A stretch of 64,000 bases of DNA, from assembly GCF_002097715.1 (NCBI RefSeq), contig NZ_CP020738.1, positions 744,001 through 808,000 on the forward strand. Reading direction: 5' to 3'. Each line of letters opens with the position of its first letter. Position 1 is the stretch's first letter. Below are positions 18,454-32,893 of this stretch, one piece after another. Origin of the DNA: Burkholderia ubonensis subsp. mesacidophila. GTDB lineage: Bacteria; Pseudomonadota; Gammaproteobacteria; Burkholderiales; Burkholderiaceae. The notes below the pieces were generated by a model that saw nothing but the letters and a program-made list of their open reading frames with translations, searched no databases and was not told the DNA's origin. The position numbers were made by a program, and so were the translations under genes.

Positions 18454-19755
18454 ATGCTCATGCGTAACCTGGCTGCGCTCGCCGTCCTTGCGGCGGCCGC
18501 TTCGGCTCATGCCCAGCCTTCCCTGATTCAAGCGCCAGCCGGCGAAGTCACCGGCGCCGTCGCCTCCCCGCCACCGTTGACGCTCGCCGACGCGCTCGGC
18601 ATCGCGGCCCGCAACAACCCGGCGCTGCGCGGCGCGCGCGCCGATTCGAACGCGTCCGTCGGCGCGCTGATGCAGGCCGGCGTGCGGCCCAATCCCGAAC
18701 TGTCGTTGCTGCAGGAAGGCTTCGGCGGCAACGAGCGCACCACGACCGCGCTGGTCAACCAGACCATCGAGCTGGGCGGCAAGCGCCGCGCGCGGCTCGA
18801 CGTCGCCGCGTACGGCCGCGAGGCCGCCGTCGCGACGCTCGACGAACAGGGCGCCGCCGTGCGGGCCGACGTGACCAGCGCGTTCTACGGGCTGCTCGCC
18901 GCGCAGCGGCAACTGCAGGTGACGGAAGAATCGGCCGCGCTCGCCGCGCGCTCGGCCGATCTCGCGGGCCGCCGCGCGCGGGCGGGCAAGGTCTCGCCGG
19001 TCGAGGCGACCAAGGCGCAGGTCGCCGCGGCGGCCGTGCAGATCGAAGTCGCGACCGCGCGAAGCCGCGTCGAGATCGCGCGGGAAAAGCTGAATGCGGT
19101 GACGGGCAGCGTGCGCACCGAAGCGCGCGTCGCCGCCGGCGACCTCGAAGCCGTGCCGGCCGTGGCGCCGCTCGCCGCGCTCGTCGAGCGGCTGGCCGAC
19201 GCGCCGCTTGCCCGGGTCGCCCGCGCGGAAATGCTGCGCTCGAACGCAGCCGTGTCGCTGGAACGCGCGAAGCGCATTCCCGACGTCACCGTCAGCGCGG
19301 GCATGAAGCGGGTCGTAACGGGGGGCGTGCCCGACAACCAGGCCGTCGTCGGCATCGCCATTCCCATTCCGCTGTTCGACACCAACAAGGGCGCGCTGCT
19401 CGAAGCGACGCACAAGGCGGAACGCGCGAACGCCGATCTCGATCGCGAGCGCGCGCGCCTGCGGCTCGACCTGACGCAGGCCTATGCGAACTACGAAGCC
19501 GCCGCGCAGGAAGCGCAGCGCCTGAAAACCGACATTCTCCCCGCCGCGCGCGTCGCGCTCGACGCGATGTCGCGCGGCTACGAACTCGGGAAGTTCAGCT
19601 TCCTCGACGTGCTTGATGCGCAGCGGACCCTGTTCCAGGGGCAATCGCAGTACGTGCGCTCGCTCGCCGATGCGCACGCCGCCCGCGCCGACATCGACCG
19701 GCTCGTCGGCACGCCGCTGACGAGCGCCGCGCAAACGCCGCCCACCTCACCCTGA
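18454..19755 (+). CDS. czcC: CzcC-like outer-membrane efflux protein
   Basis: This 433-residue TolC-superfamily protein has a signal peptide (residues 1-19, ending ASAHA) and two outer-membrane efflux repeats rich in heptad coiled coil. Typical motifs are LTLADALGIAARNNPALRGARAD near 40-60 and FLDVLDAQRTLFQGQSQYVRSLADAHAARADIDRLVG near the end. It is the outer-membrane channel of the tripartite metal exporter formed with the next two genes. The frame is open upstream to 18394; I choose ATG 18454, which starts the signal peptide. The ribosome-binding site is poor. Confidence 0.88.
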   Translation: MLMRNLAALAVLAAAASAHAQPSLIQAPAGEVTGAVASPPPLTLADALGIAARNNPALRGARADSNASVGALMQAGVRPNPELSLLQEGFGGNERTTTALVNQTIELGGKRRARLDVAAYGREAAVATLDEQGAAVRADVTSAFYGLLAAQRQLQVTEESAALAARSADLAGRRARAGKVSPVEATKAQVAAAAVQIEVATARSRVEIAREKLNAVTGSVRTEARVAAGDLEAVPAVAPLAALVERLADAPLARVARAEMLRSNAAVSLERAKRIPDVTVSAGMKRVVTGGVPDNQAVVGIAIPIPLFDTNKGALLEATHKAERANADLDRERARLRLDLTQAYANYEAAAQEAQRLKTDILPAARVALDAMSRGYELGKFSFLDVLDAQRTLFQGQSQYVRSLADAHAARADIDRLVGTPLTSAAQTPPTSP

Positions 19756-19764
19756 AGGACCCTC

Positions 19765-24484
<4,720 letters not shown>

Positions 24485-24485
<1 letters not shown>

Positions 24486-25168
24486 TGCGGATTTTGATTG
24501 TCGAAGACGAACCGAAGACCGGGGCCTATCTCCGCAAGGGGCTGACCGAGGCCGGGTATGTCGTCGATTGGGTGGAGGACGGCATCACCGGCCTGCACCA
24601 GGCCGAAACGGAAGACTACGACCTGCTCGTGCTCGACGTGATGCTGCCCGGCCAGGACGGCTGGACGCTGCTGCAGAACCTGCGCCGCAGCAAGTCGACG
24701 CCGGTGCTGTTCCTCACCGCGATGGACGACGTCGGCGACCGCGTGAAGGGCCTCGAGCTCGGCGCGGACGACTATCTCGCGAAGCCGTTCGATTTCGTCG
24801 AGCTGACCGCGCGCATCAAGTCGATTCTGCGCCGCGGGCAGCCGCGCGAATCGAACACGTTGCGCGTGGCGGATCTCGAGCTCGACCTGACGCGCCGCAA
24901 GGCGACCCGGCAGGGGGACACGATCCTGCTGACCGCCAAGGAATTTGCGTTGCTGTGGCTGCTGATGCGGCGGGAGGGCGAGATCCTGCCGCGCGCGACG
25001 ATCGCGTCGCAGGTGTGGGACATGAATTTCAACAGCGATACCAACGTCGTGGACGCGGCGATCCGCCGGCTTCGCTCCAAGATCGACGACGCCTACGAAC
25101 CCAAGCTGATTCACACGGTGCGCGGCATGGGCTACGTGCTCGAAGCGCGCGACGGCGCGAACCGATGA
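24485..25168 (+). CDS. czcR: CzcR/IrlR-like response regulator
   Basis: This 227-residue OmpR-family regulator has a receiver domain with acidic pocket (EDE, residues 7-9), phospho-acceptor Asp51 ([10 protein letters not shown]) and Lys (LAKPFDF, about 100), then a winged-helix DNA-binding domain (about 130-222, [13 protein letters not shown]). It is co-transcribed with the czc pump (TAATG overlap) and the sensor kinase (ATGA overlap), so it probably activates the pump in response to metal. The 16-bp boxes at 18370, 27059 and 27650 are candidate targets. Confidence 0.9.
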
Positions 25169-26580
25169 TCCGGCACGTGCTGCCGCGCTCGCTGCGCGGG
25201 CGCCTGACCGCGCTGATCATCCTGTCGACGTCCGTGATCCTCGCGTCGAGCGGCGTCGCGCTCTACGAGGCGCTGCGCAACCGCATCGAGACGTCGGCCG
25301 CGGAGCAGGTGGGCGGGATCGTCGCGGCATTGCGCACGCACCTGGCCGATGCGCGGACGACGGCCGACGTCGCCGGGAACAAGGACGTGTGGGTCGACCA
25401 GCTGCACGGTCACCCGAACATGGCGCTGGCCATCTACGACGCGGCCGGCAATCGCCTCGTCGGCACCGGCGGGTTCAGCGCCTATGCGCCGCTCCTGTCG
25501 CTGGAGGCGCGCCACCTGCCCGCCGCCTTTGTTGCGCCGCGCTCGACGCTGAGCTATCTCGTCGCGTCCGCGCCGCTCGCCGGCGCGGACGCGCCCGTCG
25601 TGCGCGTCGTGGTTCAGTACGATCGGCGCGCGGACCTCCAGTTGCTGCGCGCGCATGCGTACACGATCGTCGTGATCGAGGTATTCGGCGTCGTGCTGGC
25701 CGCCGCGATCGCGTACGGCATCGCCGCGCTGGGATTGAGCCCGCTGCGCCGCTTCGCGGCCCGCGCGGAACAGATGTCGACCAGCCGGCTCGCCCATCCG
25801 CTGCCGGAACTCGACGCCGCCGGCGAACTGAAGGAACTGGAGCACGCGTTCAACGGGATGCTGGCGCGGCTCGACGAGTCGTTCACGCGCCTGAGCCAGT
25901 TCTCGTCGAACCTCGCGCACGACATGCGCACGCCGCTCACCAACCTGCAGGCGGCCGCGCAGGTCGCGCTGTCGCAGCCGCGCAGCGCGGACGAGTACCG
26001 CAGCGTGATCGAATCCGGCATCGACGAATATCAGCGGCTGTCGAGAATGATCGAGGACATGCTCTTTCTCGCGCGTTCGGAGCAGGCCGGCACGTCGATC
26101 GACGTGCGCCGCCTCGACGCGGCCGTGGAGGCGGAGCGCGTCGCGGGCTACTACGAACCGCTCGCCGAGGATGCCGGCGTGTCGGTCAGGGTCCACGGGC
26201 ACGCATGGGTGGACGCGGACCTGACGCTGTACCAGCGCGCGTTGAGCAACCTGCTGTCCAACGCGCTGGCTTACGCGCCGCGCGGGAGCGTGATCGAGAT
26301 CGACTGCGTGGGAACGGAGGGCGCGACGACGATCGCCGTGTCCGACACGGGGCCCGGCATCGACGCGCAGCATGTCGCGCGCATTTTCGAGCGGTTCTAT
26401 CGCGTCGATCCGTCCCGGCACAATTCCGCATCGGGGACGGGGCTCGGCCTCGCGATCGTCCGGTCGATCATGGACAACCACGGCGGTGAGTGCGGCGTCG
26501 ACAGCGAGCTGGCCAGGCGCACGACGTTCTGGCTGCGCTTTCCGCACCGGCCGGCCGTGGCGAAGCTGTCCCGCGCGTGA
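25165..26580 (+). CDS. czcS: CzcS/IrlS-like heavy-metal sensor kinase
   Basis: This 471-residue membrane histidine kinase has TM1 at about 15-35, a periplasmic sensing loop of about 130 residues, TM2 at about 170-190 and HAMP. The phospho-acceptor His is in [16 protein letters not shown] (about 248-263), the N box in [11 protein letters not shown], and G boxes follow ([16 protein letters not shown]). It belongs to the heavy-metal sensor kinase group. The start at 25165 is coupled to the response regulator stop. Confidence 0.9.
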   Translation: MIRHVLPRSLRGRLTALIILSTSVILASSGVALYEALRNRIETSAAEQVGGIVAALRTHLADARTTADVAGNKDVWVDQLHGHPNMALAIYDAAGNRLVGTGGFSAYAPLLSLEARHLPAAFVAPRSTLSYLVASAPLAGADAPVVRVVVQYDRRADLQLLRAHAYTIVVIEVFGVVLAAAIAYGIAALGLSPLRRFAARAEQMSTSRLAHPLPELDAAGELKELEHAFNGMLARLDESFTRLSQFSSNLAHDMRTPLTNLQAAAQVALSQPRSADEYRSVIESGIDEYQRLSRMIEDMLFLARSEQAGTSIDVRRLDAAVEAERVAGYYEPLAEDAGVSVRVHGHAWVDADLTLYQRALSNLLSNALAYAPRGSVIEIDCVGTEGATTIAVSDTGPGIDAQHVARIFERFYRVDPSRHNSASGTGLGLAIVRSIMDNHGGECGVDSELARRTTFWLRFPHRPAVAKLSRA

Positions 26581-26646
26581 CGTCACGGGCGTGCACCCGC
26601 GCGTTCGCCATGCGGGTGCGCGGTTCGCCACGGGGCTGGCGCGATG

Positions 26647-26919
26647 TCAGCGCCCGGCCAGGTTGTCGTGGCGGTCGGCCTGCGGCGACGCTTCGCCTGC
26701 ATGGACCGAGATGCCGTGCAGTTCCTTGTTGCGCGTGACGATGTCGGTGGTCGGCGGATACTGGGTCTTGCTCGTCGGCACGACGCCGTCGTGCTGTGCC
26801 TGCTTCAGTTCGTCGACGACTTGCGCACGGGTCTTGCCCTGCGCCTGGGCGGACTGGGCCGCGATGCCGAGCGACAGCGCCGCGGCGACGAAGAGTGCTG
26901 CCATCCTTGCTGCTTTCAT
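26647..26919 (-). CDS. DUF4148 exported protein (first copy)
   Basis: This 90-residue protein has a signal peptide (about 1-27, ending QSAQA). The mature domain has KTRAQVVDELKQAQHDGVVPTSKTQYPP, which is the DUF4148 signature found in many short periplasmic proteins of Burkholderia. The ribosome-binding site AAGGAG precedes the ATG at 26919. It is convergent with czcS and has a TGAC-N7-TCATG box 140 bp upstream. The function of the family is unknown; it lies with a paralogue next to the metal pump. Confidence 0.85.
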   Translation of the reverse strand: MKAARMAALFVAAALSLGIAAQSAQAQGKTRAQVVDELKQAQHDGVVPTSKTQYPPTTDIVTRNKELHGISVHAGEASPQADRHDNLAGR

Positions 26920-27218
26920 TGCGTTCTCCTTGAACGTGGCCGCCGGTTGGCGAGCCGTGGAGCCAGTATGCGCAGCCGGCCGTGCGCGACCATGATCGGA
27001 AGATGAGAAATGCGTCAGATTCGGGCACGCGGCGGCGCGAGGCGCTGCTCGGGCGACATGACGCAATCGTCATGTCCGCGTCATCGATGCGATGTGCGCG
27101 GGGACGAAGATGAAGGGGGCCACGAACCGATGCGTCGGCACCCGTGGCATCCGTGCCGTTCGCGATTACGCTCCGTAAAGCGGACGGTCCTGCTACTACT
27201 TCAATTCCGACCCGCAAA
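26920..27218. other. Divergent intergenic region with a regulatory box
   Basis: This 299-bp region lies between the minus-strand DUF4148 gene and a plus-strand small lipoprotein. It contains the box at 27059-27085 described separately. I see no other gene or RNA. Confidence 0.4.
27059..27085. promoter_or_regulatory. TGAC-N7-TCATG box upstream of DUF4148 gene
   Basis: TGACGCAATCGTCATG (27059-27074) is nearly palindromic (CATGACG-CAAT-CGTCATG, 27057-27074). It is followed 11 bp on by a second GTCATC (27080-27085). It is shared with the boxes at 18370 and 27650 and could serve either divergent gene. Confidence 0.55.
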
Positions 27219-27449
27219 GTGAATCACATCGATCGCCGTCTTTCCGTTATCGCAGTCCTGATCATTCCGCTGCTTGCCGCATGCGTATCCGGTGGCGGCG
27301 TTGCCTCGTCCGTCGGCGAAAGGAAGGCTGTGGTCAGGGATCTGGCGCCCGGCGAACAGGTCGACTACGCGGGACATCGCTGCGGCAATCCCAATCTGCA
27401 CGTCAAGACGCATCCGTGCGTTTTTCCGCAACGCCGCGCGGCGCAATGA
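27219..27449 (+). CDS. Small lipoprotein
   Basis: This is a 76-residue product starting at GTG 27219. A short basic N-terminus and hydrophobic stretch (VIAVLIIPLL) lead to lipobox LLAAC, followed by VSGGG. The mature part holds HRCGNPNLHVKTHPC, with Cys and His residues that could bind metal. Such short proteins are common beside metal-efflux operons in Burkholderia. Start choice is uncertain: there is no clear ribosome-binding site, and another in-frame GTG lies at 27144. Confidence 0.55.
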   Translation: MNHIDRRLSVIAVLIIPLLAACVSGGGVASSVGERKAVVRDLAPGEQVDYAGHRCGNPNLHVKTHPCVFPQRRAAQ

Positions 27450-27479
27450 TTGCCGCTGTCGCGGCCATGCATGAAAAGA

Positions 27480-27506
27480 AGCCCGGACACATCGCGTGTC
27501 CGGGCT
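27480..27506 (+). terminator. Strong hairpin, possible terminator
   Basis: AGCCCGGACAC pairs with GTGTCCGGGCT across a 5-nt loop, an 11-bp perfect stem, 30 nt after the small lipoprotein gene. It has no T run, so it may be a Rho-assisted or attenuating structure. Confidence 0.5.
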
Positions 27507-27620
27507 GAATGCGTGGTCGTGCCTTGCGGCAACGCCATGCGTCGCGTGGTTCAGGGACGGAGATCACCCGCACCAAAGCCGATCCTAATCACCGGACGCT
27601 GCGCGAACCTGATTCGTAGA

Positions 27621-27676
27621 TGACATTTTTTTCATGTGTATGCGCTGGGTGACGGAAGCGTCATGTGACGGTCACG
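27621..27676 (+). promoter_or_regulatory. Two TGAC-N7-TCATG boxes upstream of the second DUF4148 gene
   Basis: TGACATTTTTTTCATG (27621-27636) and TGACGGAAGCGTCATG (27650-27665), the latter followed 11 bp later by GTCACG (27671-27676). They lie 66-120 bp upstream of the start at 27742. The second box differs from the czcC box at only three positions. Confidence 0.55.
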
Positions 27677-27741
27677 AGCTCGCACCGCTTGCCGATCATA
27701 GTGAAGGCTCTTTCATCGACATCCTGCAAGGAGCGAACAAC

Positions 27742-28017
27742 ATGAAACGCCTGCGACTCACGATCGCCATTGCCGCCGCGTCGCTTTCGATCGCGGCATT
27801 TTCCGAAGGCGCGGCCGCGCAATCGAAGACTCGGCAGGAGGTCCTTCAGGAGCTCCTGCAGGCTCGGCACGATGGCGTGATCCCGAGCACGAAGAACGAC
27901 TACCCGGCGAGCCCCGCGCTCGTCGAGCGCAATCGGGAGATTCACCGCGCCACCGTCCACGGCGGCGAACCGGCGCCGATGTTCGATGCGCACGACGCCC
28001 GCGTTACGGTGCGCTGA
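27742..28017 (+). CDS. DUF4148 exported protein (second copy)
   Basis: This is a 91-residue protein with an AAGGAG ribosome-binding site. The signal peptide (about 1-27, ending GAAA) is followed by the DUF4148 core KTRQEVLQELLQARHDGVIPSTKNDYP. It is a paralogue of the minus-strand gene at 26647. The 3' neighbour begins 14 nt later and is probably co-transcribed. Function is unknown. Confidence 0.85.
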   Translation: MKRLRLTIAIAAASLSIAAFSEGAAAQSKTRQEVLQELLQARHDGVIPSTKNDYPASPALVERNREIHRATVHGGEPAPMFDAHDARVTVR

Positions 28018-28031
28018 TTTCGGAGATCGCC

Positions 28032-28520
28032 ATGCGAAGTTTCGCAAGATGGATCGTGGTCGCGGCATGCCTGTCGTCGTCTGTCGCGATGGCCGACGGC
28101 TGGCCGGAACGCCTGCTGTCCCACGAGACGGCACGCGACGCCCGCGATCGCGCGAGCGAACGCATGCGCTGCGAGTTCGCGGCCGTGGCGCCGGGAGCCG
28201 GGAGCGCGATGTTCACGCGGGGATCATGCGGAATCGAGGACGGCCGGCTGACGTTCGTGCCGGCCGATTCCGGCGTCGGTCGCCGGATCGAGCTGGGCGA
28301 CGTCCGCGCCGCTGCGCATCAATCGCGCAAGCTCACCGAGCAATTGCAGTTGACCACGCGCGACGAGGTCGTCGCGATGAACATCCTGACCGACGACGGC
28401 AGCCGCAAGTCGCGCGAACATGCGATCGATTTGTGGTCGGCCCTGCGCAGGGAAGGCGTCGCGCCCGGCAACGGATTTCGCATCGTCGAAGCGTATCCGG
28501 CGGGCGCCACGACATGGTAG
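28032..28520 (+). CDS. Secreted protein of unknown function
   Basis: This 162-residue product has a signal peptide (1-21, ending VAMA) and a mature part with two Cys residues (CEF, SCGIEDG). It shows no recognised domain. Its position directly behind a DUF4148 gene with metal-type operator boxes suggests it belongs to the same regulon. I cannot name a function. Confidence 0.7.
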   Translation: MRSFARWIVVAACLSSSVAMADGWPERLLSHETARDARDRASERMRCEFAAVAPGAGSAMFTRGSCGIEDGRLTFVPADSGVGRRIELGDVRAAAHQSRKLTEQLQLTTRDEVVAMNILTDDGSRKSREHAIDLWSALRREGVAPGNGFRIVEAYPAGATTW

Positions 28521-28545
28521 CGCCCCGTCCGCACGCGCGACACCG

Positions 28546-29841
28546 TCAAAGCTGCGCGAGCGCCTGATCGAGATCGGCGATCAGGTCGTCGATGTGCTCG
28601 ATGCCGATCGACAGCCGCACCGTTTCCTCCTTCACGCCCGCCTTCGCGAGTTCGGCCGGCGAGAGCTGCCGATGCGTCGTCGATGCCGGATGCGTCGCGA
28701 GCGACTTCGTGTCGCCGATGTTGACGAGCCGCGTGAACAGCTTCAGCGCATCCTGGAATTTCGCGCCGCCCGCGCGGCCGCCTTTCACGCCGAACGTCAG
28801 GAGCCCCGGCCCGCGCCCGGACAGATAGCGCGCGACGAGCGGATGGTCGGGGTGGTCGGGCAGCCCCGCGTAGCTCACCCATTCGACGTTCTCGTGGCGC
28901 GCGAGATGCTGCGCGATCTGCAGCGTGTTGTCGCTGATGCGCTCGAGGCGCAGCGCGAGCGTCTCGATGCCCTGCAGGATCTGGAACGCGTTGAACGGCG
29001 AGATTGCCGCACCCATGTTGCGCAGCGGCACGACGCGCGCGCGGCCGATATACGCGGCCGGGCCGAACGCTTCGGTATAGACGACGCCGTGGTAGCTGAC
29101 GTCGGGCTCGTTCAGGCGCTTGAAGCGGTCCGCATGCTCCGCCCACGGGAACTTGCCCGAATCGACGATCGCGCCGCCGAGGCTCGTGCCGTGCCCGCCG
29201 AGGTATTTCGTCAGCGAGTGCACGACGATGTCCGCGCCGTGCTCGAAGGGCCGCAGCAGGTACGGCGACGGCACCGTGTTGTCGACGATCAGCGGGATGC
29301 CGCGACGGTGCGCGATCTCCGCGAGCGCGGCGATGTCGGTGATGTTGCCGAGCGGGTTGCCGACCGATTCCGCGAAGATCGCCTTCGTGCGCGCGTCGAT
29401 CAGCGCGTCGAACGACGCGGGGTCGCGCGGATCGGCGAAGCGCGTGGTGATGCCGTATTGCGGCAGCGTGTGCGCGAACAGGTTGTAGGTGCCGCCGTAC
29501 AGCGTGCTGGCGGACACGATGTTGTCGCCGGCTTCGGCGATCGTCTGGATCGAATAGGTGACGGCCGCCTGCCCCGATGCGAGCGCCAGCGCGCCGACGC
29601 CGCCCTCGAGCGCCGCGATGCGCTGCTCGAGCACGTCCGTCGTCGGGTTCATGATCCGCGTGTAGATGTTGCCCTGCACCTTCAGGTCGAACAGGTCCGC
29701 GCCGTGCTGCGTGTCGTCGAACGCGTACGCGACGGTCTGGTAGATCGGCACCGCGACCGCGCGCGTGGTCGGGTCGGGACGATAGCCGCCGTGTACGGCG
29801 ATGGTTTCGAGACGCCAGCTGGAAGAGGCCCTGTCGGTCAT
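28546..29841 (-). CDS. metY: O-acetylhomoserine sulfhydrylase (MetY-like)
   Basis: This is a 431-residue PLP enzyme of the Cys/Met metabolism family. An N-terminal AVPIYQTVAYAFDD and NIYTRIMNPTTDVLEQRIAALEGG (about 50-75), a phosphate-binding SGQAA (about 90) and the PLP-Lys in HSLTKYLGGHG (about 210) all match MetY. It makes homocysteine from O-acetylhomoserine and sulfide. Length is standard. It is convergent with the metal-island genes and divergent from an O-methyltransferase gene. Confidence 0.93.
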   Translation of the reverse strand: MTDRASSSWRLETIAVHGGYRPDPTTRAVAVPIYQTVAYAFDDTQHGADLFDLKVQGNIYTRIMNPTTDVLEQRIAALEGGVGALALASGQAAVTYSIQTIAEAGDNIVSASTLYGGTYNLFAHTLPQYGITTRFADPRDPASFDALIDARTKAIFAESVGNPLGNITDIAALAEIAHRRGIPLIVDNTVPSPYLLRPFEHGADIVVHSLTKYLGGHGTSLGGAIVDSGKFPWAEHADRFKRLNEPDVSYHGVVYTEAFGPAAYIGRARVVPLRNMGAAISPFNAFQILQGIETLALRLERISDNTLQIAQHLARHENVEWVSYAGLPDHPDHPLVARYLSGRGPGLLTFGVKGGRAGGAKFQDALKLFTRLVNIGDTKSLATHPASTTHRQLSPAELAKAGVKEETVRLSIGIEHIDDLIADLDQALAQL

Positions 29842-29903
29842 GGTGTGCTCCGCTTGTTGTTGTGATGGATCGAGGGGCGGCCATCCGCGCCCGCCGTCGG
29901 GCG

Positions 29904-29909
29904 ATTATA
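29904..29909 (-). promoter_or_regulatory. -10 box of metY promoter
   Basis: A perfect TATAAT (minus strand) lies 63 bp upstream of the metY start; the -35 region is weak (TAAGAC). Confidence 0.45.
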
Positions 29910-30002
29910 GGAGCGGATGCTTGATGGTCTTAGAACGATTGGTTCGTTGCTTATTGACGCGTGCGGCATAGAATGCCTTTTTCCAATGACGAAGGGTGCG
30001 CA

Positions 30003-30671
30003 ATGGATCAGGATCAGTGGACGCAGGTGGATGCGTATTTCTCCGCGACGCTCGTGCCGTCGGACGATGCGCTCGATGCCGCGCTGGCGGCGAGCGACGC
30101 GGCCGGCTTGCCGGCGATCAACGTCGCGCCGAACCAGGGCAAGCTGCTGCAGCTGCTCGCGACGATCCGCGGCGCGCGGCGCATTCTCGAAGTCGGCACG
30201 CTCGGCGGCTACAGCACGATCTGGCTCGCGCGCGCGCTGCCGCCGGGCGGCAGGCTCGTGACGCTCGAGCTGAATCCCGAGCATGCGAAGGTCGCGACGC
30301 GGAACATCGCGCGCGCCGGGTTTGCGGACGCCGTGTCTGTCGTCGTCGGCAGCGCGAAGGACAGCCTCGCGCAGCTCGTCGAAGCGGGCACGGAGCCGTT
30401 CGACTTCACCTTCATCGACGCGGACAAGGAGAGCAACGCGGTCTATCTCGATGCGGCGCTGAAGCTGTCGCGTCCGGGCACGGTGATCGTCGTCGACAAC
30501 GTCGTAAGGCGCGGCAGGGTGGTGGAGCCGGACAACCAGGACTCCGATGTCGTCGGCGTGCGCGACGGGTTCCGGTTCCTCGCCGCGCAACCGCGCGTCA
30601 CGACGACGGCCGTGCAAACCGTCGGGTTGAAGGGGTGGGACGGGTTTGCGATCTCGATTGTGGGGGAGTGA
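30003..30671 (+). CDS. Class I SAM-dependent O-methyltransferase
   Basis: This 222-residue protein matches the catechol/caffeoyl-CoA O-methyltransferase-like family. The SAM-binding motif I is ILEVGTLGGYSTIWLARAL (about 62-80), the acidic LELNPEH follows, and the metal-binding FIDADKESN (about 138) and DNVVRRGRV (about 165) are present. It probably methylates a small catechol-like acceptor. ATG 30003 follows AAGG; an earlier in-frame ATG at 29961 lacks support. Confidence 0.88.
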   Translation: MDQDQWTQVDAYFSATLVPSDDALDAALAASDAAGLPAINVAPNQGKLLQLLATIRGARRILEVGTLGGYSTIWLARALPPGGRLVTLELNPEHAKVATRNIARAGFADAVSVVVGSAKDSLAQLVEAGTEPFDFTFIDADKESNAVYLDAALKLSRPGTVIVVDNVVRRGRVVEPDNQDSDVVGVRDGFRFLAAQPRVTTTAVQTVGLKGWDGFAISIVGE

Positions 30672-30745
30672 GATGGGGCGACGCCGATGCCGGCCGCCGC
30701 AAGAAAAAACGGCGTGACGCCGATTCGCGCCACGCCGTCCATCCC

Positions 30746-31561
30746 TCACCCGCGCTCGAGCACATCGAGCAGGAACGCATCGAGCATCCCGACTTCTCCC
30801 CACGGCCGCTTGTATTCGCGATCGTGTTCGGCGTCGGCCAGCATCGACTCGACGAGCGCGTGGATCGCGGGTCGCCGCGGCCCATATTCGCCTTCGCCGG
30901 CCCGCATCTTCAGTTCCAGCAGCGCATCGAGTTCCGCCAGCACCGCCGGCTCATGCACCGTCCGTGCGACGAGCTCCGCGAACCGCATCGGCGGCATCCC
31001 GAGCCCCAGGTCGATCCAGCGCACGGCGAGCAGCGGCCGCAGCACGTACAGGTATTTCTTGTAGCGCACCGTATCGCCCTGCAGATAGCCGCGAAAGTTC
31101 TTCTTCGCCATCGACAGGTAATGATGCCGCCCGCGCAGCGGCGAAAAGAACGCGCCGGCGAGCGCCCTGAGCCGCGACGCCAGCAGCGCATCCTCGCGAT
31201 ACACGACCGGCGAATCGAGCCATTCGAGCAGCGTCGGATTCGAGCGGTGCAGCAACTGCAGCGCCTTGCGCAACTCCCACCCGCTCACGTCGAGCTCGTC
31301 GTCGAGCGGGCGTTCGATCACGTCGCGTTGCGGCTCGACGCGCAGATACCAGTCGCGCCGGTGCACGTACACGAAGCGCACGTCGTAGTCGCTGTCCGGC
31401 GACGCAAACCCCCAGCCGCGGCTGCCCGATTCGCAGGCAAACAACACCTTCACGTCGTGACGGCGCTCGACGTCGTCGAGTTCCGCCAGCACGCGCTCGC
31501 GCACGGCAGGCTCGACCGGATGCGCGCTGCGCACGGTTTTCATTGCTTCTTCCCGTTTCAT
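30746..31561 (-). CDS. rlaP: RlaP-type RNA-repair nucleotidyltransferase
   Basis: This 271-residue DNA polymerase beta-superfamily nucleotidyltransferase carries ACESGSRGWGFASPDSDYDVRF (about 42-63), i.e. GS-x-x-WG plus DxD (D56, D58, D60 region). It continues with DWYL and a C-terminal helical part. It fits the RlaP family named for its presence in RNA-repair operons (YcgL/COG3541 group). It is the last gene of an RtcB operon, so it probably processes or extends RNA ends together with the ligase. ATG 31543 is an alternative start. Confidence 0.8.
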   Translation of the reverse strand: MKREEAMKTVRSAHPVEPAVRERVLAELDDVERRHDVKVLFACESGSRGWGFASPDSDYDVRFVYVHRRDWYLRVEPQRDVIERPLDDELDVSGWELRKALQLLHRSNPTLLEWLDSPVVYREDALLASRLRALAGAFFSPLRGRHHYLSMAKKNFRGYLQGDTVRYKKYLYVLRPLLAVRWIDLGLGMPPMRFAELVARTVHEPAVLAELDALLELKMRAGEGEYGPRRPAIHALVESMLADAEHDREYKRPWGEVGMLDAFLLDVLERG

Positions 31562-31613
31562 TTTTCTTCTCTCGTATCGTGCGCGGCCGCCCGGCCTTCG
31601 GCCGCGCGCCGCG

Positions 31614-32837
<1,224 letters not shown>

Positions 32838-32893
32838 TGCTTCACCCAGTTTCGTTATGGTTGGCGCGGCGCTCCTGCGCCGCGCCGCCGCGT

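Noticed and set aside
18142..19734. 530-residue minus-strand frame spanning czcC
   Set aside because: It is mostly a czcC shadow; only its end (18217-18326) is meaningful, as a pnuC fragment.
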